Part shown: in pieces, positions 34,966-47,950 of the stretch
Numbering within the stretch: position 1 is the stretch's first letter
Layout: every line of letters begins with the position of its first letter
DNA from: Sciurus carolinensis
Lineage: Eukaryota > Chordata > Mammalia > Rodentia > Sciuridae
Assembly: GCF_902686445.1 (NCBI RefSeq)
Contig: NC_062218.1
Span: forward strand, 14,049,015-14,113,014
Reading direction: 5' to 3'
Length of the DNA: 64,000 nt
The notes under the pieces: generated by a model
Told to the model about the DNA's origin: nothing
The model's database searches: none
What the model saw: only the letters and a program-made list of their open reading frames with translations
Position numbers and translations under genes: made by a program

Positions 34966-36189
34966 TTTGTGAGGGTGACACGGAACCAAGATGCCATTAG
35001 GAAGAGTGACATTTGGGGGGATCTTTGATACCATTGCCAAATGGCATTCTAAAAGGTGATGTGAAATTGCATTTCCTCTTTCCAAAACATGGATATCACC
35101 ATTTTTAAAGCTGTAGAGTCATCCACATCATGGATCCACCTTATTGATTCTTATTTATTTAATGATTGGGTTTGTGTCCTCTGTTTCTTACAGGATGATT
35201 CTGCTTTATGCGAATGTGTCCACACAAAAAGGTTTAAGAATCGAAAATCTCAAAGATAGGTGGTTAGTTTAAATGTTGATCGATGCTGCCATTCACCATT
35301 GAAAACTGTTTTATTAATTTATCTTTCACCTGTAGTTTCCGCTTTCCTCAGAGTAGGATACAATCAGTCTTTCGAATTTTTGAAAATCTAATGTGGAACA
35401 GAAAGGGCGTACAACTAGAGTCTTCTTGTTTTAATCCGCATACTCCTGTTGACGAGTAAGATCGTGTTAATTATAGGGTTACAAGAAGTAGAATCTTCTC
35501 CTTACACTTGACAAGGTTAATGACTGGTACCCCCCACAGTAAAAGACAGATTAATAAGAGAGAAGCATAACAAATTTATGTAATCAAAATTTTACAGGAC
35601 ACAACTTTTTGTAAAGGGAAGACTCAGAGGTCCAGGGAGAACCCTGCATTTGATCACCCTGGTAGGACCACCTCTTAATGTGTTGGCCATTAGGTTTAAA
35701 CACATAAACTTTGGAGGACACATTCAGACCACAGCAGTGACCTTGCTGCTTCTGCTTTCTCGATTTCCCAGTTGCTGAAGTTTAGGGTAGCATTTCCAGC
35801 ACGCTGTCATGTCCATCTCTTTCTTGCGCCCCTCCCTGCCTTTTCTGTGAATAGTCTGTTTATAACTTCTGAATATTTAAAAAACCTTTTGAGTATTATT
35901 TTAAGGGGCACTTCGTCTAGGTTGACTACTAATCCTCAATGCTGCATTTATAACAAGTGTTGAATTTTTGAAATTCTAGTGTGGGCAGAGAGGACATGTA
36001 GCAAATCTCATTCTAATTTGCATGATATTGAGCAGAAGTTGCTCTGTATCTTCCTGAGGGTTTTTTGGTTTTTGGTTTTTTTTTTTTTTTTTCTCCTTAC
36101 ATTTTAGTCTCAATTATTTGGGTTTTTTATTTCATCTTGAGTTACCATTAATAATTTGTGCTTTCTTAGAAAATTTTCCTTTTCATATA
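34966..36189. other. No recognisable gene
   Basis: AT-rich; GAATTTTTGAAA followed by TCTARTGTGG occurs at 35377 and 35962, suggesting two copies of an old unidentified repeat. Confidence 0.4.
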
Positions 36190-37070
36190 GGTTTTCAAAT
36201 ACATCAAGATGAAGTTGCACATCTCACCTTGCACCAGTTAGGATGACTATGATCAAAAAGCCAAGAGGTCACAAACGTTGACCAGTGTGGGACCCTCGTA
36301 CACTGTTGGTGGGAAGGCAGATTGGTACAGCCACTAAGGAAAATGGCAAGGCGGTTCCTAAAGAAATCAGAAGTAGAACTGGAATATCATAAAGCTGGTG
36401 ATCCCTCTTCTGGGAGAACACTCAGAGGAGATGAAAATCCCTCCTCCTAAAGACACCTGCACTCCCACGTGCCTTACAGCATTAGTTGCGATAGTCTTGA
36501 TTCAGAAACCACCCACGTGTTTGTCCGCAGGCAATAGATGAAGAAAATGAGTGATGCACTTATGTAGGCACGCACACATGCACACACTCAATAGACTAGT
36601 AGACTAAAAAAGGAGACCCTGCCATTCGCCACACTGGTGAAACTAAAGGACATTATGCTAAAGGAAAGAAGGCAGACACCAAAAAAAATATTGCATGATC
36701 TCACTCGTATGTGGAATCTAAAAAAAAGAAAAAGAAAGTCAAATTTACACAGAAAAAAAATAACCATGGGCAGGAGGGGGAACAGGAAGGAGAAGACATG
36801 GGTCATGAGAAACAAAGCAGCAACAGGTAGGATGAACGGTCTAGAGATGCAACGGGCAACCGGAAGACAACAGTTAATAAAATCATGTGGTGCTGTATTT
36901 GGAATCTGAGTCAAATTTTGCTTTCTCTTATCACAAAAATAATAACCATGTGAGATGATAGATAAGTTGATTTGCTTCCCGGTAGTAACTATCATGCTAC
37001 CTTTATAAATCCCATTGTATGTTTAAACCTCAAATATATGTAATAAAATTTCTTTTTAAAAAATAAAATA
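36190..37070 (+). mobile_element. Old truncated L1
   Basis: Diverged ORF2 end and 3' UTR: CATCTCACCTTGCACCAGTT, CACTGTTGGTGGGAAGGCAG, CTTCTGGGAGAACACTCAG, TGAAACTAAAGGACATTATG and CATGATCTCACTCGTATGTG. Coding frames are broken. Confidence 0.8.
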
Positions 37071-37079
37071 TAGTTGTAC

Positions 37080-38010
37080 ATTTTATTTTTAATATATTTA
37101 TAATAATGGCTTTCTTAATTGCAACTTGATGTTAAAGATTAAGTTAATTAGTTTAATTGTGCTTTGTATTTTTGTTGTTCTGATTTTAAAGCTATAAATA
37201 ATCTTTGGAGTGCTGCTTTGACTACATCACAATGAGGATTTTCATTCAATTTTAAATAGAATGTAATCTCAACTTGAATTTTTTCACTCAAATTTTAATA
37301 AATTTTTAATGATTGTAAAATTTCTGAGGAAGATATATTTAAGAAAAGACCATTAGTTATTAGTTTTGTTTGTTTTATTTCATTAAGCACTGAGGATGTG
37401 AGCAGCATGATCTCTATACTATAAAATATGCTAAGATTTTCCATGCAGCCGGTATTTTTGGTGAATACTTATCATTTGTATGGATGTTTGAAAACACTGT
37501 GTATTTTTATTCTGTTTCATACAAAGTCATGCTTATCTTCACTTTATTTTTGTCTACTTGATACATTAACTTCTAAGATAGATATAAAAACGTTCCCATA
37601 AATCTGTTTGATTTCTGTTTGATAGCTATGCATTGAATCTCTACATGTACTATTGTTATTGAGTTCATTTTATTATTACTATTTATATTTTCAATTTCTG
37701 TTTACACAAAAATCTGTGATTAGTTTATAATAATATTAATATATTAATAATGTTATTTATATAATTACATATATTTTTGTGTAGATATAATTATATCTTA
37801 ATATTAATAATATAATACTATATTAATTATATAATATTGTATTCATGCATAATACATGATTTAATATGCAATATAATAATTATTTGGTTTGTAATAACAA
37901 TAATCATTCAGCTCTATCACCTATAGTAATTTGGGTTGAGAATGCTTCTCTTTAATGTTTTCCTTCCTTTCTGTTACTTTTATCCCTTTATTTGATGATT
38001 CTTGGTTGTC
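37080..38010 (-). mobile_element. Old L1 or HAL1 fragment, antisense
   Basis: Plus strand carries the antisense endonuclease-region text of old L1/HAL1 (TTTTATTCTGTTTCATACAAA; TTTGTCTACTTGATACATT; AGATAGATATA; TTTGATAGCTATGCATTGAA). An AT-only stretch at 37725-37885 follows. Confidence 0.5.
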
Positions 38011-39569
38011 TGTTCACTCTCTGAGGTGATGATCTAGATGGATGACTTCGATGTCACTGTTCCATGGCAGATAAAGCAGACCCAGGCTTTGTTGGTTGCC
38101 TTGGATGGGTGTGGTGGGGACAGCAGGCAGAGCCTGGTATCTTGGACCTTGGGAACCTTGTCACTTTGCATCACCAGCCTAAGGCCCTGGTCCCAGGACC
38201 ACTTGGCTCAGAATTTGCCCTTCATACAAGGATCCTGGAAATCAAGTCCAGAGCCAGCTTTTCTGTAGGTGTAAGGGTGCCGGGGGGACAAAACAGTTTC
38301 TCCCCACTATTGGTTTTCAGTAACTGACAGACCACAATAGCCCATGCTTTCTTAAGTGCTGCTAGTTCCAATGTTTTCTGGAAAGTTCCAACATTTCTTC
38401 TTCCAGAATCTGCCATTTTATTACAGCACTGGCACCCAAACTGGCTTTCAATATCATATAGATTTACTAAGATATTTACTTATTTTATTTTAGTAGAGTC
38501 TGTTATCAAAACTGGACCAGAATTCAAAAATTCTTTTATAAGGTTGCCCAAGTTCAAAATGAATGCTGTTTCCCATTTGTAAAATGTGGACAACAGTATG
38601 TGTGCACAGAACACTCCAGAAATGCTAGCCACTGTTATTTTGTCTGCCATGTATATTGCAAAAGTTTATCTGCTATAAAAGTTATCTTGTATGTTTGTGT
38701 GTCTGTAGATTTAGGAGTGAGGGTATTTATCTTTATGTTTTCCAATAATAAAAGCTCATGCTTATATAGTGCTTACCATGTACCTTTTAAGCTCCACACA
38801 TATATTATTAACCCATGGTTCCGAAGGAGAAATCACAATGGAAATTAGAAAAATATTTTGAACCAATAACAAAAACACAACATAATAAAACTTATGGGGT
38901 GCTTTTTTCCATTATAGTTCCTAATTAGCTATCGCTGGTGCCTTAAAGTGTTTTAGTTTCTGGTCATTTATTTTGAATTTAGTTTCGGCACTGAACGATG
39001 CCTCAGGCTTATGAGCTATTTTTTTTTTTTTTTTATTAGAAATCACCCTTCCAGTGAGTAGGAAGGAGTCACAAGGGGAGTAAGGCAGGGGAGCAGAGTC
39101 CATGTGAGCATGTGGCACAGAGAAGAATGCCTGGCAGGTGTGTGCACGGGGATGGGACCTGGCCGCCCTGGGGAGCCCTGGAAACTGCAACCTGGGAAGG
39201 GCTTGCTGGGTGTGGGGAGAGGGGAGGGAGCGAGCCTGGCAGGGGCCAATGCCTTACCTACTAGCTTCCATCTTCTTCAGCCCCTCCATTCCCAGCCTTG
39301 GCATAAATCCAACTGGATAAACTCCCTTCTCTCCAGGAACTTCAAACAGTCTTATCCCAACATATTCAGCTTTTCTGATTGTCTTCATTGAGGCACCGGA
39401 AACTATGCCACCAAGGTCACAAGCAAAGTTTAGCTTTATGCTTTGCTTTGATATTTTAATAATACATATTATATGTTACATAATATATTATGTTTATATG
39501 ACATGTATATAAATACAGATATATCTATATATCTAGATACAAATACAGACTTGCATATCTTTGTTCTGT
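38011..39569. other. No recognisable gene
   Basis: Contains a T run at 39020-39034 and an AT-rich TATA-type tract at 39455-39540. Short frames lack motifs. Confidence 0.45.
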
Positions 39570-40150
39570 TTTCCAACAAACAACTCCTTGAAATTTCCAA
39601 AGTGATGTGTCCTTTTTATGCTAATGAGTGACTAACTGCTGGGGACCAATGGTGTAGTTAGTCAATCATGATTACATAATGAAGCCTTTATAAAAACCCC
39701 AAAAGTCTATCTCTGGAGAGCTGAATCTGGGGGGGACCTGGAAGCTGGTGTCCCTTTCCCGCATGCCTTGTCCCATGTATCTCTCCCCCAGTTGGCTGGT
39801 CACCTGTATTCATTGTATTGTCCTTTATGATAAATGGGCAAATGAAAGTAAGAATTCCCAAGTTCTGTGTGCTTTTGTAGCAAATTAATTGAACCCAAAG
39901 AAGGGCTGTGAGAACACCAGTTTTTAGTCAGTTGTTCAAGTATTAGTGGTAACCTACTATTTGCAACTGAAGGCAGTTTTGTGAGACTGAGGTCCCTCAG
40001 TCTGTGGGATCACAGGCTATCTCCAGGAAGATAATGTCAGAACCAAAATGGATTAGAGGACACTCAGCTGGCATCCAGCATAAGATCTGGAGCTGGAGAA
40101 TTAGCTGTATGTGGAAAGAAACGTTGTGGTGACCAGAGCTGGTCTGTACT
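39570..40150 (+). mobile_element. LTR remnant of an endogenous retrovirus (ERVL-like)
   Basis: Non-coding LTR text: TTTATAAAAACCCCAAAAGTC, CCCGCATGCCTTGTCCCATG, CAAATTAATTGAACCCAAAG, TGTGAGACTGAGGTCCCTCA, GATCACAGGCTATCTCCAGG and GGACACTCAGCTGGCATCC, in the order typical of mammalian ERV LTRs. No viral genes are seen next to it. Confidence 0.65.
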
Positions 40151-40309
40151 GAGTTAGTGTAGGAAGAAAACATTGATGTTTTCTTACCACTTACGATTGT
40201 TTACTAACCAATGTTCTAGTTGTGAATAAATTTTATCTAAAGAATTATTAAATCTTGATCAAAGAATCAGTAAGCAACACATTGGTCCTTTTCTTCGAAT
40301 TGGTATTTT

Positions 40310-40790
40310 TATTGCTATGTAACAAATTCTCTAAAACTTAATGGGTTAAAACAACTGTCTGCACTATCTCACCTGCTCTGTGGGTCCGGAATCTGAGCAG
40401 GGCCCAGCTCCATGCTGGGTCAGGGCTTCTCCCAGGCTCCAGTTAGGTGTCAGCCAGGACTGACTTCATGTCAAGGCTCACTGAGGAAAGGATCCATTTC
40501 CAAGCTGCCTCACGTGGTTACTAGCAGGACTCTTTTTCCCTGGGAATGTTAAGTGAAGGACCTCAGTTCCTCCCGGCTGCTCCTTGCCATGCGGGCAGCT
40601 CAACATGGCAGCCTGTTTCATAAAGTGAGCAACTGAGAAGAGCCAGAGAAAGAGAGAGAGAGACTCCAGCAAGGGAAATCAGCCTTTCATCATCTCATCT
40701 GGAAGTGGCATGCCATTGCTGTTGTGGTATTCAGGTTGTCAGAAGTGATTTACTGGTTCTCGCCCACACTCAAGGCTTTCTCTGAAGAAT
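40310..40790 (+). repeat. Ancient interspersed repeat (family not assigned)
   Basis: TTTATTGCTATGTAACAAATT, TTAATGGGTTAAAACAAC, CCATTTCCAAGCTGCCTCACG and CAGCTCAACATGGCAGCC are well-known mammal-wide repeat text. A second copy in the same orientation lies at 45555-45990. Confidence 0.6.
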
Positions 40791-42539
40791 CCCCCTTTGG
40801 GCGAGAAAGAATGTGTGTCCCTTTTCAGAAAGTGGAAACAGCAGCTGTCACCCTTTTACTGCCTTCCGCGGCTCATGTACAGGTGCCTGATCTGCACGTG
40901 CCACTGGGAGATACCACGGCAGACTTCAAAACAGAAGCTGCCTACGCCAAGGAGTGCAGCGGTGGCAGCAGGCACTGTCCTGTCCCGTCCAGCTGCAGCA
41001 GCGCAGAGGAAGCAGCCGGGATCCAGACTCGACGTTTCTGTGATTCAAGCTGCAGTATCTGTGCCACCTTGTCTGCATGGTTCTGATTCTGGGGACTTCT
41101 TGCAGATACGATGAACTAACCAACATTTTTAAAACTCCTTTTCTGATTAAATTAGCCAGATTTGTTTTCTGTAGCATATAGCTAAGAAATTTGAATGCTG
41201 TTCTCATTATTGCATTAGTTCTTTTTTGTATGTGTGTGTGTCTTCTTCAAGATCAGCAGCTCTCCACCTTAACTTCTTTTTTTCTCAGTTGTATCATATT
41301 TTTGTTCTTTCCCTGTGCATTCTGAGATTTCATGGTCATCTTTCACCTAATAATGTTTTGTTTTATCGATCGATTGTTCAGTGGCAATTTGAATTCTATA
41401 CTTTCATCTTCATGTTGATTTTAATCTGGTTATTTTTTATTTCTTACCTGCCTCTCAAATATATCTCTCTTAACACTGAAATTTTCATCTGATCATTGAT
41501 CTCTTAGAATACATTTACTCTTAAATTATATTGAGCATGAAAGAAAATACTTTTCCCAAATTTACTGCTGCTTTCATAGTTAATATATTAAAATGTAGAC
41601 TCTTTTCCTATATCTTAGGTATTATGATCTTATGTAAAGCTCAAAGTTGTTTCAAATTTTTTGAGAATAAGTTCTTGACTGTACTCGCTGTTCACCTGGT
41701 TGATGCTAGCTTCCCCAGACTTGACCTTGAAAGCATGTTGATATGCATGGTCCCTAGCAAATATTTGTCTTTAAAAACTAAAGATAAATTTTAAATTCTC
41801 AGAACATATCCTTAGGTATTGATTTCCAAATTCCCAGACAAGAAGACTAGTTTTCTTATAAAATAGATAAACCATACTTTAAAATTCCACAATAACAGAA
41901 ATAAAGTCATCTAACAAAGAGAAGACTTCTTAAAAAATTGACAATATTTTTGTAAAGATTAATACCTTCAGTTATAGAAATATATAATGCTTATGTTGGG
42001 GCCCAGGACATGGTATATTAAATATCTTAAGCTAAAGGAATTTGAGGGTTAGCAGGCCCAGAAGGGACTCTCTGACCCTCCCTGGAGTTTTCCTCTTTCC
42101 CATAAGGAAGACACATGCTTATCTCCAAAGACAGGGACACCAAGAGGAATCTGAAGGATCAGGTCTTGCCAAGCATTCCCTTTAATACCCTTTGCCCTAT
42201 CTTTTTTCCTTCAAGACTTTTCACTCTTTATCAAATCTATCATAAAAAATACACAAGTGAAATCAAATCTTCATTTTCTTATCAGGGCTCCTAGCTCATG
42301 TAAAACTTTGATTAAGTAAATTGGTCTGTATTTCTTTTGTTGGTCTATTTTTTACCATTTTCATGTACAGGCTCCCAGCCAATGAACCTAAGATAGGCAG
42401 AAGGAAAAGAAGTTTTTCCTTCCCCACGCTTACTACACATATTATTGATTTATTATAAACTGTCAATAGGAAAAAAAATCAGTAATCTCATGCACATGGG
42501 CAAAGATCAGAAATAGGTACTTCACTGCAAAGAAAATAT
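40791..42539. other. No recognisable gene
   Basis: Two overlapping frames at 40724-41114 have no recognisable motif. The T-rich stretch 41220-41500 may be antisense old L1/HAL1, but weakly so. Confidence 0.4.
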
Positions 42540-42920
42540 AAACCAACTTCTGAAAGGATACCTCAAAATTAGAGAATTGCAAATGGAAACTGCAATAAAT
42601 GACCACTTTTTACCTTTCATATTGGCAAAATTCAGTAACACTCTGGGCACAGATTTGAAGAAGCAGGCATCTCATACGTTGCTATACAGAGCTTCTATAA
42701 TATAAAGTCATCGCTATCGACTGTAATTTTAAATGCATCTACTTTTGCCCCAGCAGTTCTTCTTGAGGGTTTCTGCCCCACAGATATACAAGGTAACATG
42801 CTAGTCTATTAATGGCAGTATTTTCTATAAGAGCAAAAGATTAAAAGCAGCCTAAATATCTGTCAGAAGGGGCATAATAAAATAAATCACAGCACATCTT
42901 ACAAATTTAAAACACTGAGG
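42540..42920 (+). mobile_element. Old L1/HAL1 ORF2-end fragment
   Basis: AGAGAATTGCAAATGGAAAC, CTTTCATATTGGCAAAATTC, GAAGCAGGCATCTCATACG, CCCCAGCAGTTCTTCTTGAG and AAGAGCAAAAGATTAAAAGC in L1 order. Confidence 0.65.
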
Positions 42921-43449
42921 CAAGTCCAGTGATTCTCGTGTGAGGTGATTGCCAAGCCTTGCTGAGAATAATGGGAAAAGAAGTCAAGGTACTATGATTT
43001 TATTGTCTTACCGCCTGATAAGACAAAATATGTTTGTTTCTTTGCTCCAGACAAAAACAAATAAATAAACAAACAAAAGGAGGCACCAACCTAAACACTT
43101 GAGTGTGCATTGAATATCTCCAAATCTACCAAAATACAAAGCCAAACTACACTGTTGACTCTTAGGGAAAACACTGGGGGAGGTGGGCGAGTGTACCAAA
43201 TGGAGCTAGTTTGAGTTTGTCCTGGCGTGACCCTTGACATCTGTCCACAGGCTTGATTTCTAACATACAGTTGAAGTTTTGATGAGGGTGCGTTGGTACA
43301 ATTGCCCGTTGTTCACGTGCAGGGGTAGTCTCTAATGTTTTTACACGTTAATGGTACAAATTGAGGGAAAATGATGTGATTATCTTACAGGTTTCTATCT
43401 TTAGATTCTTAAGCTATTTTATAAACTGAGTGAAGACTATTTTTAAAAA
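42921..43449. other. No recognisable feature
   Basis: Intergenic; nothing identified on either strand. Confidence 0.45.
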
Positions 43450-43960
43450 ACAGAAACAATCTAGAGAAGATCATGCTAAGTGAAAATAAGCCAGATTCAG
43501 GAAGTCAAGGGTCAGATGTTTTCTTTCAGAGGCAGATGCTAGAGAGAAAAAAAAATTAAAAACGAAACAAAACAAAAGGCTAGGTGGAGAGTGGGAAGGA
43601 ATCTCATAAAAATAGAAGGAAGACCAACAGAATAGAATAGAGGAAGGAGATTGATCAAGACAGAGGGAGGAGGAGAGGTCATGGGGAAGTACTATGGAAT
43701 GAAATCTACCAAATTATGCTCTGTCCATGTACAAATGTACCATAGTAAACCATAAATAGGTATACATTACGATGCACTAATTAACAGTAACTAATAGAAG
43801 GGAGCTCAGTAGAGCAGAGCAAGCAGTTAGGGGAGGGAGGGAGAGGGAAAGGGAAGGACAGGGGAATGAGATTGATCAAATATGTGCATGTAGGAATATG
43901 GCACAATGAACCCCACTTTTAAGTATAATTATAATGCACCAAAAAGTGGAAACAAAATTG
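43450..43960 (+). mobile_element. Truncated L1 3' end
   Basis: ATCATGCTAAGTGAAAATAAGCC, GTCAAGGGTCAGATGTTTTC, polypurine tract, then a second similar tail (CTCAGTAGAGCAGAGCAAGC; GGCACAATGAACCCCAC; AATTATAATGCACC). Two 3' tails in tandem suggest two insertions or a duplicated end. Confidence 0.75.
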
Positions 43961-44052
43961 TCTGCCAAAGTATCTTGACATTAAACACATCAGATTGTAA
44001 AATAGATTTGGAAAGTGAAAGCCAATGTCCAACTGTTGGTCCATTGAAATTA

Positions 44053-44084
44053 AACTTGATTCAGAACTTGAACTGAATCAAGTT
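44053..44084. repeat. Perfect 12-bp inverted repeat
   Basis: AACTTGATTCAG (44053-44064), an 8-base loop, then its exact reverse complement CTGAATCAAGTT (44073-44084). Confidence 0.9.
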
Positions 44085-44659
44085 CAAGTTCACTGAAAGT
44101 TCAGTCCCAAGGCTGTGGCCCCCACTTCTATACATGAGGAGACAAGCAATATACATCTAGTACACTCTTCAGCTTCTGCACAAAATGTCAGGCTTTTGAT
44201 CTTTTTCTCCAAAACAATTTCACCTGTATTGATTATGTCCTATAAAAATCATCTTGATCTTAATTATGCATTTCTTTCATTTATTCCTCTTTACCAATTA
44301 AATTTAATTACATTTTTTTCATGTGAGATTTTTCATTAAGACTGCTGGATGAGTTCATAATGTGCAGTTAATCTACAGCAGTCTTTAAAATAATATGCCA
44401 GGATTTTGAAAGGATGGGAGTTTTAGGAGTAGGAGGGGCTGCTTCACATGTAGTATGGTACATAGGAAAAAATTAAAAGGACTTTAAATCACTTTTCTCT
44501 CAGACTAAAAATTTTTATACCTCATGTAATATATTGCCATGTTCAGATATTTTGAATCTGTTTTTGCTTAGATGAAACAATATTGACAATAAATTATAAT
44601 TATTAAAGTGGAAATGCAATTTCAAGAAGAGTATATCAAATTAGGGCCTAGTTTTGTGT

Positions 44660-44960
44660 TGTTTGAACGTCACGTTTTAAACACTTTTTCATTGTATGTT
44701 TGAGGTATTAAACATGAAGTTTTGATATACATACACACAGTGAAGTAAGTACTGTAGTAAATTAACATATGCATCATCTCACATAGTTTTTATGGTTGCT
44801 CTCTCTTTTTGTGGTTAAGAGTATGTTAGGAAATACAGTACAAAGTATTGACTATTTCACATTATGCAGTACACCCTAGACTTATTTATATTACATACCT
44901 GCAATTTTGTACCCTTTAACTTACATTTTCCCATTGCCTCAAACCCTGAAATTTTCTACT
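44660..44960 (-). mobile_element. Old L1 3' UTR, antisense
   Basis: TTAACATATGCATCATCTCAC, TTTTTGTGGTTAAGAGTATG and ATTTTGTACCCTTTAACTTAC fit antisense old L1 3' UTR text. Confidence 0.5.
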
Positions 44961-44999
44961 CTTAAAACATGCATTTATCATTTCCTCATCTCTCGTAAC

Positions 45000-45310
45000 A
45001 GTACATACAATCACCAATGTCCATGGGGGTTGGTTCCAGTCCCCTCCTCCACCAAGGATACCAAAATCCTCAGAGTTTCAGGTCCCTCATATGGTATAAA
45101 ATGATGTACTGTTTGCTTATAACCTATGCATATCCTCCTGAATATTTTAAGTAGTCTCTAGGTTACTTATGCTATCTAATACAATGTAACTGCTATAATG
45201 TATTATTTAGGGAATAATGACCAAAAAGTTTGTGTATGTTCATAACAGAGGCAACTTTTCCACATATTTTTATTCTGTAGCTGAATCCACAGATGTGGAA
45301 CTAGAATCTT
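45000..45310 (+). mobile_element. Tigger/MER2-type DNA transposon remnant
   Basis: GGGGGTTGGTTCCAGTCCCC, AAGGATACCAAAATCCTCAG, ATAACCTATGCATATCCTCC, TTTAGGGAATAATGACC and a GAATCCACAGATGTGGAAC end are typical of MER2/Tigger ends. No transposase frame. Confidence 0.75.
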
Positions 45311-45554
45311 CCCTCTTTCTCTCTTCCCTGTCTAACCCCAGGAGTGGGAGTAGATGGATGGTTCCGTGGGAAACTGTTTATTCATTCAACAAATAGCTCC
45401 TAGAACTTTTGTGGATCAGACTCTGTCCTAGGCTCAGTGACCACAATGTAATCCAGAAAGAGTCCCTGCCTCCATAGGGGGAACAAATCCTAGAGGGGAG
45501 GAAATTATGTAAGCAAATCATTGTATATAGTTTCAGACAGTGATGGGTATTGGT
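45311..45554. other. No firm assignment
   Basis: TTCATTCAACAAATAGCTCC and TCTGTCCTAGGCTCAGTG resemble ancient L2/MIR-related text, too diverged to name. Confidence 0.3.
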
Positions 45555-45990
45555 CTTCTCTTGCAAAACAATTTCAAAATTCAGTGACTTGAAATGACGG
45601 TCCTTATTTGTTAATGATTCTGTGAATTCCCAGTTTGGCTAGGGCTCAGCTGGGAAGATTTGCCTGTTCCAGTGATGGTGGACAGGTTCACTATACATTT
45701 GCCACTAGTTGGAAGGTTCTGCAGGCTGCCTGGCCCCAGACAGCCTCCTTCACATGTCAACCAGTTGTCTCGGGCTGTAGGCTGAGTTGTCTTGTGTCCC
45801 CTCCCTTTGGCATCTCCTCCAGAGCTCAGCTCTGGTTAGTCAAATGGCCTTCTCAGAATCCAAGTCCATCAAGTAAAGACAAACCCCAGTGCATGAAGAA
45901 TTTTAAATCTGTGCATATGGCACCTTTGTTATTGTCCTGCTAGCCAAAGCTAGTCACTAGGCCAATGCCAAAGTCACAGTGGAAGATGAC
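45555..45990 (+). repeat. Ancient interspersed repeat (family not assigned), second copy
   Basis: TTGGCTAGGGCTCAGCTGGG, CAGGCTGCCTGGCCCCAGAC and AGCTAGTCACTAGGCCAATGCC; related in layout to 40310-40790, diverged. Confidence 0.5.
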
Positions 45991-47209
45991 TAAATAAAGA
46001 AATGGATACAAGGAGAGTAATTATTGTAGCCATTTTTGCAGAAAAAAATGCCACATATATCAGGTGCCAATGATCCCAGATTCAAGAGTCTGTGCACAGA
46101 CATAGAGAAATGACTGTCCTGGTGGCCCACTTACATTTTGCTTCCATGTGTCTCAAAGTATATATACATTTTTTAGAAAAGTTTTCTTGCCACTGGAAAT
46201 TTCTACATTAAACAACATTAAATAGTTGTTATTATTATCATCACCATCTTTAACATAGTATTAAAACAGAATTATTATATAGTATTATATTATTACATAG
46301 CATGCTATAGTGTTAAATAAAATAATACTATACTATTATTCTGCACTTCCTGGGAGTTTAATATGCCAATGTGCAGTGGATGCCCCTAATCAGGAATCTC
46401 CCTTATAGTATTTCAAATATTTTTCTCCACAGGAAAAAAATGTGTGCCAGGGAAGATGCTACCCAACCCAGACAACTCTTGCCATCAAGATCACAGGGCC
46501 AGTGTTTCCAGATCTTCCCATGCTTCAAGGAAAGCAAAAAAGGTGTTTTTTCCATTCCATATTGTGTGAAATTTCCTAATTCTTAGACACTTGCCACCTG
46601 TAGCTAGAAATACTTATGTTAAATAAGCAAACTACAACTGCAAATCTAACTTGGCTGGTTGGTGACCCCTACTACACAAAGGACCAGGGATCCTCCCAGG
46701 GAAGAATACATGCAATGGAGGTCAGAGTATGTGCTTGGAGGTTTGATGAAAGGCCCGGAAGAAGAGGAAGGGTGACCGTAAGCACAGCACTGAGGCTCAC
46801 TGGACTGGGCTTCACACCCAAGGCCTGACCCCAAGAGGAAGTCAATGGAAGATCAGAGGAAGTCAAAGAACTGCTCTCTCTCCTACCCAGGGGCACCATG
46901 AACTCAGGGAGGGTGTGTCTGTGGTGAAAGTAGAGGTGGACTCAGCTCAGTGTTCTCCCCATGAGTCAAGCCTTGGTGGCCCACGGAGGAGGAGCCTAAC
47001 TCTGCCCAGTGGGCCCACCTCTCACTCAGGAGTCGCCTGTCAACTGGACCAGAGTTGGAGAGAGGCAGGTGTGCTTCTAAATTTCCCTGTTAGAAGGAAG
47101 TTTTTGACCACAACCCATCTCTTTCCCTCATCTGCAATTTACAGATATTCACAACTTCTTCCTGTCTGCCATTAAATATTTCTCCCCATCTCTCTCCAAC
47201 ATACTTAGT
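45991..47209. other. No recognisable gene
   Basis: An AT-rich hairpin-prone tract lies at 46255-46340. Overlapping frames at 46616-46899 on both strands have no motif. Confidence 0.4.
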
Positions 47210-47950
47210 TTATGCTTCTATTCCGGTTGTGATAAATTGTATTTTTCAAAAACACACCTCCCACGTGCTCTCATACCATGTGACCTTGCCAGAGTTCCAT
47301 CAAGAGGTAGAGTCTAATTGCCCTCGATTTGGGCAAACTCTATGAATCTCTTGCCACCAACACAATTGGGTGGGAGCGACTCCACATTGCTCCAAAAAGG
47401 GTCTTGTAACTCTTTTCCTCAAGTAACTTGTTCTTCTGGAGAGTTTCTCAACCTCAGAATAATAGACTTTCAGGGCTGAATAATTCTTTGTTGGGAGCTG
47501 GGATAAGGTGGTGGGGTTTTCCTGTGCGTTGAAGGAATATGGCAGTCTCCCTGGTTTCCCTTCCTTATATGAAAGGAGCAGCTTCTTCTCAATTGAATAA
47601 GAACCTCTGCTCCATAAGATGCCAGCCCACATTTAAGAAACCAAACTACTCAAAAAAAGAAGAAGAAGAAGAAGAAAAAAAACTACTCAAGACCACCATG
47701 CAGGAGAATCACAGGTAGATTGCGTGTGTTAACAGTCCCCGATGGAGATCCACCATCTAGCCGACCTCACCCAGTGCTGCGTTTGTGAGTGAAATATTTT
47801 GGATTCTCTAGACTAGCCCATCTGCCAGCTGAGCACAACTGAACAACCTCAGTCAGAGCCTCTGGTCCCTGTCTCAAACTTCACCTACAGAACCTGAGAA
47901 ATGTGAGTCTTCCGTTCTATGATTTGGGATAGTTTATTATACAGTTATAT
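47210..47950 (+). repeat. Possible old LTR (MLT1-like) remnant
   Basis: GACTAGCCCATCTGCCAGCTG and nearby text recall MLT1 LTR ends; an AAG microsatellite is at 47654-47677. Weak. Confidence 0.3.

Noticed and set aside
39570..40150. Possible endogenous retrovirus with genes
   Set aside because: Only LTR-type noncoding text; no gag, pol or env-like frames on either side.
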